Positions 7,948 to 16,955 of a stretch of DNA of 64,000 nt are shown here, in pieces. The DNA comes from Glycomyces sp. TRM65418. Its GTDB lineage: Bacteria > Actinomycetota > Actinomycetes > Mycobacteriales > Micromonosporaceae. The stretch's first letter is position 1. Each line of letters opens with the position of its first letter. The translations under genes were made by a program, and so were the position numbers. A model generated the notes under the pieces. It was not told the origin of the DNA and searched no databases. It was given only the letters and a program-made list of their open reading frames with translations. The stretch lies in the NCBI RefSeq assembly GCF_019710475.1, contig NZ_JAJFAX010000011.1, positions 1 through 64,000 on the forward strand, read 5' to 3'.

Positions 7948-8250
7948 CCGCGAAGCGCGGGGTTCCCGTGGGAGCGTTCGGGAGCCTATGATGAATGCGC
8001 GCAATACAGGGAGCTATGGAGCATTCGCCCATGCGCGTCTTCAGCCGACTCCTCGCCGCTCGCGCCATGCTCGCCCGCCTCGTGACCGGTTCGCCGATTC
8101 GCCTTGCGCCCGGACCCGGCCGTGCTTTGGTCGAGGTCTCGCTTTGAGGGGGAGTCGTGACTGACGGAAACGGAGCCCGTTAGTATGCGGAGCAACTGAG
8201 GGTGATGTCAGCCCTGCAGTCTCGGTGATGGCAATCTGACGGAGGAAGCG
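7948..8250 (+). other. Long structured leader upstream of terC-type gene
   Basis: 303 bp without a confident gene. The last 105 nt contain GGGGGAGTCGTG followed by two predicted hairpins: 8160-8167 with 8177-8184 (8 bp, one G-U), and 8195-8202 with 8213-8220 (8 bp, one bulge). TerC/Alx genes are often preceded by the manganese-sensing yybP-ykoY riboswitch. The GGGGAGT element is similar, but I could not find the matching 3' element, so only a structured leader is claimed. Confidence 0.35.
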
Positions 8251-9261
8251 TTGCTGGATATCACTCCACTCACATGGGCCGTGACCATCGGTCTCATCGT
8301 CGTGCTGCTCGCGGTGGACCTGTTCATGTCGGCGATCCGCCCGCACCACGTCGGGTTCAAGGAGGCCACCGCCTGGTCCGTGTTCTACATCGCCGTGGCG
8401 ATCGTGTTCGGCATCTGGTTCGGCATGCAGTACGGGAACACGGCCGGAACCGAGTACTTCGCGGGCTACATCATCGAGAAGAGCCTGTCGGTCGACAACC
8501 TCTTCGTCTTCGTCATCATCATGAGCACGTTCGCGGTGCCGGACTTCCACCAGCACAAGGTCCTCACCTTCGGCATCGTGCTCGCGCTCATCATGCGCGC
8601 GATCTTCATCGCCCTCGGCGCGGCGCTCATCAGCACCTTCTCGTTCATGTTCCTGGTCTTCGGGCTGCTGCTCGTCTACACGGCGATCCAGCTGTTCCGC
8701 CACCGCAACGAGGACCCCGACATCGAGTCGAACGTCATGGTGCGCGGCGCGCGGCGCTTCCTGCCCGTCAGCGCCGACTACATCGGCGGGCGGCTCTTCG
8801 CGAAGGAGGGCGGCCGCCGCGTCGTCACCCCGCTGTTCATCGTCCTCATCGCCATCGGCAGCGTCGACCTGCTGTTCGCGCTCGACTCGATCCCCGCGGT
8901 CTTCGGCGTCACCCAGGAGGCGTACATCGTCTTCACCGCCAACGCCTTCGCGCTCCTGGGCCTGCGCGCCCTGTTCTTCCTCGTGAAGGGTCTGCTCGAC
9001 CGGCTCGTGTACCTCTCCGCCGGTCTCGCGATCATCCTGCTGTTCATCGGCTTCAAGCTGCTCCTGCACTGGGCCCACGTCGACATCGACACCTCGATCC
9101 CCGAGATCCCGACGCCGCTCAGCCTCGGCGTGGTCATCGGCGTCCTCATCGTGGTCACGGTCGCGAGTCTCATCAAGACCCGCGTCAGCCCGGAGGCGAA
9201 GGCTCACGCCGGGGCGCTCACGGCCACCAAGTCCAAGCAGAAGGACGAGACGCCGCAGTAA
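8251..9261 (+). CDS. TerC/Alx-family integral membrane protein
   Basis: 336 aa from a TTG start placed 5 nt after GGAGG. Eight to nine hydrophobic segments with TerC hallmarks: early acidic DLFMSAIRPHHVGFKEAT, EKSLSVDNLFVFVIIMSTF, and the conserved LFALDSIPAVFGVTQEAYIVFTANAFALLGLRALFF. Family members export Mn2+ or help load metal onto secreted proteins, and some confer tellurite resistance. The C-terminal tail (about 35 residues) is Ala/Lys-rich and cytosolic. Its long leader may carry metal-dependent control. Confidence 0.9.
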   Translation: MLDITPLTWAVTIGLIVVLLAVDLFMSAIRPHHVGFKEATAWSVFYIAVAIVFGIWFGMQYGNTAGTEYFAGYIIEKSLSVDNLFVFVIIMSTFAVPDFHQHKVLTFGIVLALIMRAIFIALGAALISTFSFMFLVFGLLLVYTAIQLFRHRNEDPDIESNVMVRGARRFLPVSADYIGGRLFAKEGGRRVVTPLFIVLIAIGSVDLLFALDSIPAVFGVTQEAYIVFTANAFALLGLRALFFLVKGLLDRLVYLSAGLAIILLFIGFKLLLHWAHVDIDTSIPEIPTPLSLGVVIGVLIVVTVASLIKTRVSPEAKAHAGALTATKSKQKDETPQ

Positions 9262-9270
9262 CCGCAGCGA

Positions 9271-9292
9271 GGCCCCGGAATCCTCCGGGGCC
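9271..9292. terminator. Bidirectional hairpin between convergent terC and MFS genes
   Basis: 9-bp perfect stem GGCCCCGGA/TCCGGGGCC with ATCC loop in the 37-bp convergent gap. Confidence 0.7.
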
Positions 9293-9298
9293 TCCGCG

Positions 9299-10402
9299 CT
9301 ATCGGCGGCGCGCCAAGAGCAGGAGCACCAGGATCAGCGGGATCGGCAGCAGGAACGCCTCCCGCAGCCCGATCTGCGTGTCCAGCCAGCCGAGCGCGGC
9401 GGGCGCCGACAGGATCGCCGTGCCCGACGCGAGCGACCCGATCGACGCCGAATGCCGGTCGGACAGGTTGGGGACCGACACGAGCCGTCCCAGCATGATC
9501 GGGTACAGCGGCGCGATGCCCACGCTCGCGACCACGATCCCCGCGGTCACCGCGGACGCGTCCTGCCCCAGATAGACGATCGCCGTCCCGGCCATCGTCA
9601 GGCCCCCCGCCGCCTGCACCGCCCACGGCCGGTCCACGAACCGCGGCCCGACCAATCGGCCCACCGCCATGCCGACGCCGAAGCCGGCGCCCAGCGCCGA
9701 CGCCGTCCCGAGCGGCACCCCCGTGTCGACCAGCCTCGCGACGCCCCACACCACGAAGCAGAACTCGCACGCCACGCTCAGCACGATCCCGAGCCAGCCC
9801 ACCGTCGCCGGTCCGACCGGGATCCGGATCCGCACCGCCGGGCCGTCTCCCGGGCCGCGCACCGTGCGGTGCACGACCGCCGCCAGCAGCACCGGAACCG
9901 GCAGGAGGATCGCCCACCGACCCGGCATGCCCAGCGTCTCCAACGCCCCGAACGCCAGCGGCGCGCACACCCCCGAGGCGCTCGCGACCCCGACCGCCAC
10001 CACGATCCGCTTCGCCGCCCCGGGCCCGCGCAGCAGCGACGGCGTCGCGAGCGCGATCGCCGCGCAGCCCAGGCCGACCAGGATCGATCCGGTTCCGGCC
10101 GGCGCCAGGTGCGGCGACAGCGCCATGCCGACCGCGCCGAGGGCGATCATGGCGCACGCGGCGCGCAGCACCCGGCCCGCGCCCGTGCGAAGGACCGCGG
10201 GGCCCGTGACCGCCGTGAGGACCAGGCCCGCGCCGAACGTCATGGTGAGCCAGACCAGTTCGCCGCGCGGCCGGTCGAGCTCGACCGAGATGCCCGCGAG
10301 GTACGGCCCGAAGCTCGCCACGAGGTAGCCGAGGCCGGCCTGCGCGAGGCCGACCACCCGGAGCACGCCGCGATCCGTGGTCTCCTGCGTCTCAACGGCC
10401 AT
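9299..10402 (-). CDS. MFS transporter
   Basis: 367 aa with about 11-12 hydrophobic segments and a short cytosolic N-terminus. It looks like a CynX/NimT or FucP-like MFS protein (VGLAQAGLGYLVASFGPYLAGISVELDRPRGELVWLTMTFG, and a C-terminal GIAPLYPIMLGRLVSVPNLSDRHSASIGSLASGTAIL reminiscent of sugar/H+ symporters). It is divergent from a ROK regulator across 192 bp, suggesting a sugar-type substrate under ROK control. Substrate uncertain. Confidence 0.8.
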   Translation of the reverse strand: MAVETQETTDRGVLRVVGLAQAGLGYLVASFGPYLAGISVELDRPRGELVWLTMTFGAGLVLTAVTGPAVLRTGAGRVLRAACAMIALGAVGMALSPHLAPAGTGSILVGLGCAAIALATPSLLRGPGAAKRIVVAVGVASASGVCAPLAFGALETLGMPGRWAILLPVPVLLAAVVHRTVRGPGDGPAVRIRIPVGPATVGWLGIVLSVACEFCFVVWGVARLVDTGVPLGTASALGAGFGVGMAVGRLVGPRFVDRPWAVQAAGGLTMAGTAIVYLGQDASAVTAGIVVASVGIAPLYPIMLGRLVSVPNLSDRHSASIGSLASGTAILSAPAALGWLDTQIGLREAFLLPIPLILVLLLLARRR

Positions 10403-10594
10403 CGGGCACCCGGCGGCTCTCCGTCGTCATGCCCGCGAACCGACCGGGATCGGCGAGTCGGACGTCCGCGTCGGAATCGACCGATGTGCCGTCCGTGTCC
10501 GGTAGGACGGCTTCGGGGTTGCTGTAGCTTCGCATGAAGCCCTCCGGGGTAGAAATAAACTCGTAAGCCGAGGATAATTCGTGGAGGACTCCGC

Positions 10595-11794
10595 TTGCAA
10601 CCTGAAACCCCTGCTTCGCCCGACGACTCGACCGACCGGCCCGCGAAGGTCGGCCGGGCCGAGGCCGCCCGCTGGAGCGGCGCCCTCGACCTGCTGAAAC
10701 TCGTACGCGCCCGTCCCGGCATCACGCGCGCCGAAGCCGCCCGCGCCCTGCACGTCGGCAGCGGCACCGCCACCGAGATCTCCGCCCGGCTCCGCGCCCT
10801 CGACCTGATCGCCGAACGCCCAGCGCCGCCGTCCGGGCGCGGCCGGCCGACTTCCACCCTGCACGCCCATCCGGACGGCCCCCTGGCCGCCGTGGTCGAC
10901 CTCCGGCACGCGGACTGGCGCGTGGCCGTCGCCGACCTTGAAGGCTCCCTTGCGGACACGGCCACCGGACGGCACGCTGCGAAGGCTCCCGAGCGGGTGT
11001 TCGCCGACATCCGGGAGGCCGTGCGCGCGCTGGCCGAGCGGCACGGCGGCCGAGTGCGGGCCGTCTCGATCGCCACGGCGGGCACGGTCCGGCGCAGCAC
11101 GATCGTCCAGGCGAGCGTCCTGGGCTGGCGCGACGTCGAGGTCGAACCGCTGCTTCCCGGTGTGCCGCAGGCCCTCGGCAACGACGCGACCTTGGCCGGC
11201 CTGGCCGAAGCCCGCCTCTCGCATCCGGGGAAGACCGTCCTGTACCTGACGATCGAAGTCGGCATCGGCGGGATCTTCGTCGACGAGGGACGAGCGGTCA
11301 CCGGCGCGACCGGCGCGGGCGGCGAGTTCGGGCACCTGCCCTTCGGCGACTTGGCCGTTCCCTGCCCCTGCGGTGCGCGCGGCTGCTGGGACGTGGCCGT
11401 GGACGGCCGCGCGGCGGCGCGTCTGCTCGGCGAACCGGAACCGGAGGACCCGCGCACCTATCTCATGGAGGCGCTCGTCGACCCCGACGCGCGAGCGGCC
11501 GTCGAGGAGTGCGCCGAAGTCCTCGGCCGCGGTGCCGCAGGCATGGTCAACGCCCTCGACCCTGAGGTGGTCTCCCTCGGGGGACTCGCACCGGAACTGC
11601 GCCGCGCAGCGCCCGCGTCCTTTGCGGAGGCGTTCGGAACGGGCCTGATGGGGTTCCACCGAGAATCGCCGCCGCCGCTGCTGGCCTCGGCGCTCGGCCC
11701 GGACGCGCCGCTGCTCGGCGCGGCCGAGGCCGCGTTCGACATGATCCTGACCGAGAACGGCGTCGCCGCTTGGACTGAGGAGCGCGTCTCTTAG
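10595..11794 (+). CDS. ROK-family transcriptional regulator
   Basis: 399 aa from a TTG start 7 nt after GGAGG (10583-10587). The N-terminal winged helix (residues 30-90: RARPGITRAEAARALHVGSGTATEISARLRALDLIAE) is followed by a ROK actin-like ATPase-fold domain. This contains a sugar-site GEFGHLPFGD and a zinc motif CPCGARGCWD, in which the usual final Glu is Asp. The GND(A)T at the sugar-binding loop deviates from ENDAN. Such proteins repress sugar transport genes and release on binding the sugar. The divergent MFS gene is the likely target. Confidence 0.88.
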   Translation: MQPETPASPDDSTDRPAKVGRAEAARWSGALDLLKLVRARPGITRAEAARALHVGSGTATEISARLRALDLIAERPAPPSGRGRPTSTLHAHPDGPLAAVVDLRHADWRVAVADLEGSLADTATGRHAAKAPERVFADIREAVRALAERHGGRVRAVSIATAGTVRRSTIVQASVLGWRDVEVEPLLPGVPQALGNDATLAGLAEARLSHPGKTVLYLTIEVGIGGIFVDEGRAVTGATGAGGEFGHLPFGDLAVPCPCGARGCWDVAVDGRAAARLLGEPEPEDPRTYLMEALVDPDARAAVEECAEVLGRGAAGMVNALDPEVVSLGGLAPELRRAAPASFAEAFGTGLMGFHRESPPPLLASALGPDAPLLGAAEAAFDMILTENGVAAWTEERVS

Positions 11795-11928
11795 AAGGAA
11801 CGGCTGCCTGCCCGCGCCGCTTCCATTGCGGCGGTCGAGAACACGACCAGCGGCCCCTTCGCGGTCGAGCGGGGGCGGCTCGAAGACTGTCCTCAAAGCA
11901 GTGACGGACGCGAGTACCGTCGGTGAGT

Positions 11929-12678
11929 ATGACCGAAGCCGCTCCCATGTCCTTCGAAGAGTTCACCCGCGAGGCTCGGGCCGACCCCGCCGTCGTCGGG
12001 CTCGTCCTCATCGGCTCCCAGGCCCACGACGGCCTCGTCACCGAACATTCGGACCACGACCTCTGGGTGGTCCTCGCCGACGGCGCCACCAGCGACCTGC
12101 AACGCCTCCACGGCCACCGGGACGCCCAGCTCGACCTGGTGGTGATCTCGCTGAGCCAGTTCAGGGCCGCCGGCATGCCCGGGTTCGCCCGGTACGCCGT
12201 GGCGCGCGGCCGGGTCGTCCTCGACCGGCTCGACGGCGAGATCGCCGCGATCATCGCCGCCAAGCAGCGTCTGGGGGAGCAGGAGGCGCACGACCTCGCC
12301 GCCGGACGCCTCGACGATTACGTGAACCTGCTGTACCGGTCGCTGAAGAACCACCGCGACGGCCACCGGCTCGCGTCCCGGCTCGACGCGGCCGACAGCC
12401 TCGGGAGCGCGCTCGACCTGCTGTTCGCGATGGACCGGCGACCGCGCCCCTACAACAAGTACCTGGAGTGGGAACTCGCCGAGTACCCGCTGCCGGGCTG
12501 GGACACCGAGGCGCTGCTGGAGACCGTCGGCGCCGTCGTCGCCACCGGCGACCCGGTGCCCCAGCGCCGCCTGTTCGCGCAGATCGAGGCGAAGGCCCGC
12601 GCCTTCGGCATCGGTTCCGTTCTCGACGCTTGGGGCGAGGACTTGGCGCCCTTGCACCCCGCAACGGCCGAGGAGTGA
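11929..12678 (+). CDS. Nucleotidyltransferase-fold protein
   Basis: 249 aa from the ATG at 11929. A GTG two codons earlier is possible, but a TACCGT -10-like element 8 nt before the ATG favours a leaderless ATG. The N-terminus carries the polymerase-beta NT signature GSQAHDGLVTEHSDHDLWV (GS...D-X-D). A mostly helical second half contains LLYRSLKNHRDGHRL and PRPYNKYLEWEL, as in aminoglycoside/lincosamide nucleotidyltransferase-like proteins. It could modify a small molecule; substrate unknown. No HEPN or antitoxin partner is adjacent. Confidence 0.75.
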   Translation: MTEAAPMSFEEFTREARADPAVVGLVLIGSQAHDGLVTEHSDHDLWVVLADGATSDLQRLHGHRDAQLDLVVISLSQFRAAGMPGFARYAVARGRVVLDRLDGEIAAIIAAKQRLGEQEAHDLAAGRLDDYVNLLYRSLKNHRDGHRLASRLDAADSLGSALDLLFAMDRRPRPYNKYLEWELAEYPLPGWDTEALLETVGAVVATGDPVPQRRLFAQIEAKARAFGIGSVLDAWGEDLAPLHPATAEE

Positions 12679-12749
12679 CCGTCCCGGAGCACCGAGCGGC
12701 GGCGCCCGCTGTTCGACCTGCGTTGCGACCCTGGCGAAGAGCGGGACGG

Positions 12750-13982
12750 TCAGGCCGAGGCGGACTCACGCGCTCGCCGCGCCGGGTCGTACGCCGGCAC
12801 CCATTTGGCGAGCCAGGCCGCGCCGACCCAGGTGATCAGACCGAGTGCGACGGCCGCGGCGGCCAGCGGGAACGCCAGGGCCACCAGGCTGATGAGGCCC
12901 GGACCGGCGACGCTGCCGAGGTCGCCGCACAGGCGCCAGCCGCCGAGGAACTGGCGGCGTCCGTCCGCCGGGGCGACGTCGGCCCCGAGCGTGAGCACGA
13001 TCCCCGAGGAGATCCCGTTGCCCAGCCCCATGAAGCAGGCGACCAGGCCGATGGCGACGGCCGTGCCCGACAGCGGCAGCAGGAGGAACCCGGCGCCCAT
13101 CACGAGCATCGCGGGCAGGGCCACCCACATCCGCCCGAAGCGGTCCATGATCGCGCCGCCCGGGTAGAACAGCAGCATGTCGCAGGCGGCCGCGACACCG
13201 AAGATGAGGCTCGTGGTGGTGGCGTCGAGGCCTTGGAACTCCGCCCAGAGCGGGATGATCGCCTGTCGGGAGGCGCGGGCGATCATGATGAGGAAGACGC
13301 CGACGCCGAGGGTGTACAGGACGTTCCGATGCTCGGCCAGTACCGTCCACATGCTCCGGCGCTGCGGCGGCTCGGCCGCGGCCGCTGCGGCGGCGGAGGG
13401 CAGCTCGGGCAGGGCCAGGCACAGCAGCCCTCCAGTGAGGCTGGTGGCCGCAGCGAACACGTAGGTCGCTCCGAACGAGTGCTGCTCGATGAGGAGCGCG
13501 CCCGCGAACGGGCCGATGAACGAGCCGATCCGGAAGGTCCCGCCGAGCGTCGACAGCGCCCGGGCCCGGAAGCCGATCGCGACGGCTTCGGAGAGGTACG
13601 CGTGGCGGGCCAGCCCGAACACCGCGGAGGACAGCCCCATCGCGAACACCGCGGTGGCCAGCACCGCGAGCGAGCCGGTGCGCGAGGCGGTGAGGAGCGC
13701 GGCCGCCTCGAGGAGGCACGCGGCGAGCAGGACCCGCTTCTCGCCGAACCGCTGCGCGAGCGCCCCCGCGGGCAGGTCGCCGACGAGCTGCCCGAAGCCC
13801 ATGAGTCCCACGATGATCGCGGCCTGCGTGACGGTCGCGCCGAGGTCGAGGGCGGAGAGGGCGATGAGCGGGACGACCGCGCCCATGCCGATCGAGATGA
13901 GGATGGTCGGCCCGTAGATCGGCAGTGCCAGCCGCCGCAGGCTGATCGAAGGCGGCTGGGTCGTCGAAGGAGGGCCGGACAC
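12750..13982 (-). CDS. MFS transporter (drug efflux-like)
   Basis: 410 aa from a GTG start. Twelve hydrophobic segments in two halves joined by an Ala-rich central loop (PSAAAAAAAEPPQRRS). Motif A-like GDLPAGALAQRFGEKRVLL follows TM2, with PGGAIMDRFGRMWVAL in the second half, typical of proton-driven MFS exporters (DHA1/TCR-TetB-like). Convergent with the nucleotidyltransferase gene. Substrate unknown. Confidence 0.85.
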   Translation of the reverse strand: MSGPPSTTQPPSISLRRLALPIYGPTILISIGMGAVVPLIALSALDLGATVTQAAIIVGLMGFGQLVGDLPAGALAQRFGEKRVLLAACLLEAAALLTASRTGSLAVLATAVFAMGLSSAVFGLARHAYLSEAVAIGFRARALSTLGGTFRIGSFIGPFAGALLIEQHSFGATYVFAAATSLTGGLLCLALPELPSAAAAAAAEPPQRRSMWTVLAEHRNVLYTLGVGVFLIMIARASRQAIIPLWAEFQGLDATTTSLIFGVAAACDMLLFYPGGAIMDRFGRMWVALPAMLVMGAGFLLLPLSGTAVAIGLVACFMGLGNGISSGIVLTLGADVAPADGRRQFLGGWRLCGDLGSVAGPGLISLVALAFPLAAAAVALGLITWVGAAWLAKWVPAYDPARRARESASA

Positions 13983-14147
13983 GCTCGCGAACGTATCAAG
14001 GGCCGCCGATGAGCACTCGCATCGCGGGAGCGGCCTTGTGACGCATTCGGGCCGGGGCGCGTCGGCGTCCCGGCCTTCGGCCTCAGTCGGGCGTGCACGT
14101 CACCGCCGCACCGAGCGCCCCGTGCCGTCCGGCAGCGTCCAGTCGAA

Positions 14148-14181
14148 GTCCGCCGCCCCCGTGGTGCGGGGGACGGCGGAC
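14148..14181 (-). terminator. Terminator hairpin after the glucuronoyl esterase
   Basis: GTCCGCCGCCCCC pairs with GGGGGACGGCGGAC (one bulged A), 7-nt loop, starting 11 nt beyond the stop. Confidence 0.65.
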
Positions 14182-14191
14182 TCCTCATCCG

Positions 14192-15919
14192 TCAGACACG
14201 GAGCCACTGCTGGTTGTTCCTGCCGTGGCAGGCGTAGACCTGCACGGGTGCGCCGTTGGAGGAGCTGTAGACGTCGAGACAGGCGTTGGTGTACTGGGCG
14301 TTGCGGATCGTCCCGTCGGACCCGAACGTCCATTTCTGGTTGTCGCCGCCGTGGCAGGCGTAGATCTGCACCTGGGTGCCGTTGCTCCCCGAGTAGGTGT
14401 CGAGGCACTTGCCCCGGACCCGCAGTTCGCGGTCGGCGGTGTAGGTGAACTGCTGGCTGGGGTCTTCGGCGCAGGTGTAGAGCTGGACCTTGGTCCCGTC
14501 GGCGGTGTTGCCGTTGGGCAGGTTGACGCACTTGCCGGTGGAGACGCTCTGGAGCAGGTCCGTGGATCCGGTCGGCGGGGGCGTGGTCGTCGGCGGGTCG
14601 GTCGTCGGCTCGGTGGGAGTCTCGGTCTCACCGGGGCCGCCGGTCAGCGTCGGCGTCGTCCAGCTCCGCCACTGCGAGAGGTTCCCGGACTTGTTCGGGT
14701 GGGCGTTGATCGTCCCGGGCGGATTCCCGTTGTCGTGGAGGAACGCCTGGATGCTCTGGCGCAGCGGGGTCTGCCACTCGCTCCTCGTGGCGCAGTGGGT
14801 GCCGTTGGAGGTGTTCGACAGATAGGAGATGTTGCTGCCCGCGCCGAGGGCCTTGTAGATCTCCGCGCCGCCGAGGGCCGCCACGTGGCCCGATCGCGCG
14901 CCGAGCCATTCGACGTGCGGGTTCTCCATGATGAACAGGCCGCGGGGGGCGATCATCCCGACGATCTGGTGGGTGTCGACCGGCAGCCCGTTCGGGTTGC
15001 CCGTGTACGAGTTGAACGCGTCGCCCAGCCACGGCTGCTCGCCGTAGGCGCTGCTGAGGCCCTGCGAACCGCTCTCCTGCGCGATCGAGCGCATGGCGGG
15101 GACGCCGCCGGTGCCCGACTCGATCGGCATCGTCAGGTCGACGCGCTGGTCGAAGGCCCCGGCCACGAACGCGCCCTTGCCGTATCGCGAGCACCCGGTG
15201 ACGCCGGTGGAGTTGTTCAGGATGTCGCCGCCGGACCGCTCGATGACGTCGATGAGGCGGCTGACGCCCCACGCCTGGGCCATGAGGATGCCGGTGCTGC
15301 TCGACGCGCCGTACAGGCTGTAGAACGCGCCCTGCTTGTTGTTCCGCGAGGTGCCCTCGGCCCCGACCGTGCCGGGGTCGTAGTTGATCACCGCGGTGCC
15401 GGTGGACAGGATGGTGTCGGTGTCGGCGCCGAAGCCGCCGTAGACGATCACGGCCGGGAACGGGCCGCTGCCGCTGGGGAGCTGCACCGTGGCCGAGAAG
15501 CTGGTGCTGCGGCCCTGGTCCGAGACGTTCACGGTGATCCGCGACGAGGTCACCGTGCCGGTGACGCTGGAGGGCGGGGCGGGCTTGTCGCCGTAGATCG
15601 TGCGCTCGGCGAGCTCCTTGATCTCGGCACGGCGGCACTCCCACTGGCTTCTCGTGGTGATGCGGGTGCCGTCGATCCTGGTGAAGGGATCGGGCAGCCG
15701 CGAGTTCGAGGCCCAGGTGCCGGGGATCTGGACGTTGCAGTTCGCTCCGTCGAACTCCGCTGACGCCTGCACCTGCGCCTCGGCGCCCATCCGCGGAGCG
15801 AGGGCGACGGCGACGGCGATGGCGAAGCACGCGAGCGTGACGAGGGCGAATCTGAATCGGGAGCGCCCGCGGAGGCGGGCGGGGTCGGGTGCGAGACGGG
15901 GTCCGTTCGATGGTGACAT
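14192..15919 (-). CDS. Secreted CE15 glucuronoyl methylesterase with ricin-type (CBM13) lectin domain
   Basis: 575 aa; ATG at 15919 preceded by AAGGAAG. A signal/TM segment (about 24-41) gives export. The catalytic domain (about 55-425) has the CE15 signature TGCSRYGKGAFVAGAF with nucleophile Ser244, an acidic partner Glu267 in MPIESGTGG, and His345 in NPHVEWLGARSGH. The Arg after the Ser and the downstream Lys, which contact the uronate, are present. A Thr/Pro linker (about 430-445) leads to a ricin-B trefoil with three QxW repeats (QQF, QKW, QQW). The enzyme cleaves 4-O-methyl-glucuronoyl esters linking lignin to xylan. Probably induced by plant polymer breakdown products. Confidence 0.92.
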   Translation of the reverse strand: MSPSNGPRLAPDPARLRGRSRFRFALVTLACFAIAVAVALAPRMGAEAQVQASAEFDGANCNVQIPGTWASNSRLPDPFTRIDGTRITTRSQWECRRAEIKELAERTIYGDKPAPPSSVTGTVTSSRITVNVSDQGRSTSFSATVQLPSGSGPFPAVIVYGGFGADTDTILSTGTAVINYDPGTVGAEGTSRNNKQGAFYSLYGASSSTGILMAQAWGVSRLIDVIERSGGDILNNSTGVTGCSRYGKGAFVAGAFDQRVDLTMPIESGTGGVPAMRSIAQESGSQGLSSAYGEQPWLGDAFNSYTGNPNGLPVDTHQIVGMIAPRGLFIMENPHVEWLGARSGHVAALGGAEIYKALGAGSNISYLSNTSNGTHCATRSEWQTPLRQSIQAFLHDNGNPPGTINAHPNKSGNLSQWRSWTTPTLTGGPGETETPTEPTTDPPTTTPPPTGSTDLLQSVSTGKCVNLPNGNTADGTKVQLYTCAEDPSQQFTYTADRELRVRGKCLDTYSGSNGTQVQIYACHGGDNQKWTFGSDGTIRNAQYTNACLDVYSSSNGAPVQVYACHGRNNQQWLRV

Positions 15920-16021
15920 GGCTGCTTCCTTGTGTGACCAGAGGCGACAGTCCAACATCGACGGTGAGGGAGGCGACGGCTCAGGGGAGCGGGCCGGCGT
16001 CAATGGTGAGACCACTCGTTC

Positions 16022-16044
16022 CGAAACTTCCAGTAAAACTTTCG
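16022..16044. promoter_or_regulatory. CGAAA-N13-TTTCG operator candidate
   Basis: Inverted CGAAA/TTTCG with an internal direct repeat of AAACTT (16024-16029, 16036-16041), about 105-125 bp upstream of the esterase start. GAAA/TTTC dyads are typical for actinobacterial LacI regulators of plant-polymer genes. Regulator not identified. Confidence 0.4.
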
Positions 16045-16223
16045 CAACGGTCTCAACAGGGTACATCGACATACTTCGATTCGCAACGGCCGGTGGGAAA
16101 CGTCCTCCGACGAGTCCGGCCGCAGCGGCCGGGCGGGCATGCCGTCGCCGTGTGCGCCCTCGCCGCGCGTCCGGCGGCGTGTCCGCAGTGGAGCACCGGC
16201 GCGGTCCCGAGACCGAACGACAG

Positions 16224-16253
16224 AGCGGCGGGGCCCCGAAGGGCCCCGCCGCT
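16224..16253 (-). terminator. Strong hairpin after hemerythrin gene
   Basis: 13-bp perfect stem AGCGGCGGGGCCC with CGAA tetraloop, 25 nt past the stop; no T-tract, as is common in actinobacteria. Confidence 0.7.
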
Positions 16254-16278
16254 CCCGGCGTTCGGACGACCGTGTCGG

Positions 16279-16836
16279 TCAGAGGGAGGCCCTGGCCTTC
16301 AGCTCCTTCTCGAGCTCCGCCTTGTCCATGGTCGAGGCTCCGGCCAGGCCCATGTTGTGGGCCTGCCACTGCAGCTCCTCCTTGGTGGCCTCGCCCGGCA
16401 TCTCGCCGAGGTGCCGCGTGCGGCTCTCGACGAACGCCTTCCCCAGCTGCATGCGCCGCTGCTCGTCGAAGGCCTCCTTGAGGTCGGGGAGCACCTTCGA
16501 CTCCTCCTCCTCGACGTGGTGGGAGATGGCCTCTTCGAGTTCGGTCAGCAGCTGCCCGTACTGGTCCGACTCCGGGTCGGCCTCGACGAGCCGCTTGAGC
16601 ATCTGCTCGGCCTTGGCGTGCTCCTCCTGGCTGTGCGCCACGTCTTCGACGTCGCCCGCCTCGTCCTTCGCGGCCGGGTACACCTCGGCCTCCTCGGCCC
16701 GGCTGTGCGCGACCAGCAGCGCCGCCAGCACGGGCGTGAGGAGCGGACGCGTCTCGGGGGAGTTCTTCAGCTGGTCGAACAGCCGTTCGACCTCGCGGTG
16801 GTCCTGCATGATCAATTCCACGACATCGGCGCTCAT
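16279..16836 (-). CDS. Hemerythrin HHE domain protein
   Basis: 185 aa from the ATG at 16836 with GAGGAGA upstream. Di-iron ligands are visible in the HHE pattern: MQDHREVERLF, VAHSRAEEAEVYPAA, AHSQEEHAKAE and ISHHVEEEESKVLPDL. The C-terminal 45 residues (LGKAFVESRTRHLGEMPGEATKEELQWQAHNMGLAG) are an added amphipathic tail of unknown role. Likely a cytosolic di-iron protein sensing or scavenging O2/NO or storing iron. Monocistronic. Confidence 0.9.
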   Translation of the reverse strand: MSADVVELIMQDHREVERLFDQLKNSPETRPLLTPVLAALLVAHSRAEEAEVYPAAKDEAGDVEDVAHSQEEHAKAEQMLKRLVEADPESDQYGQLLTELEEAISHHVEEEESKVLPDLKEAFDEQRRMQLGKAFVESRTRHLGEMPGEATKEELQWQAHNMGLAGASTMDKAELEKELKARASL

Positions 16837-16955
16837 GAGTGTTCTCCTCGCATCGGGTCGCCCCCCGTCGGGCGAGCCCCACGGAGATACCCTCCCGCGA
16901 CGATTTTCATGCACCTGCGGGTCCCGCGCCGTACGCTCCGCACCGGACGCGACGA

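Larger units (their letters stand above)
15920..16278. other. Upstream region of the glucuronoyl esterase
   Basis: 359 bp: a GAAA...TTTC dyad at 16022-16044, an AT-richer stretch at 16000-16100 that should contain the promoter, then GC-rich sequence and the terminator of the hemerythrin gene. No gene seen. Confidence 0.5.

Noticed and set aside
8031-8147. 38-codon ORF (MRVFSRLLAARAML...) with a GGAG nine nt upstream, before terC
   Set aside because: No recognisable leader motif, and it ends just before the structured region. Coding potential is not convincing without conservation.
8148-8250. Calling a yybP-ykoY riboswitch outright
   Set aside because: Only the 5' GGGGAGT element and gene context fit. 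The 3' conserved loop and P1 closing strand were not found.
11929-12678. Nucleotidyltransferase as a MNT/HEPN toxin-antitoxin system
   Set aside because: The protein is a long single gene with its own helical C-terminal half, and no HEPN-like partner is adjacent.
14192-16882. Uninterrupted 896-codon minus-strand frame spanning the esterase and its upstream region
   Set aside because: The part beyond 15919 is antisense or out of frame to the hemerythrin gene with Arg/Gly-rich composition. The signal peptide and SD place the true start at 15919.
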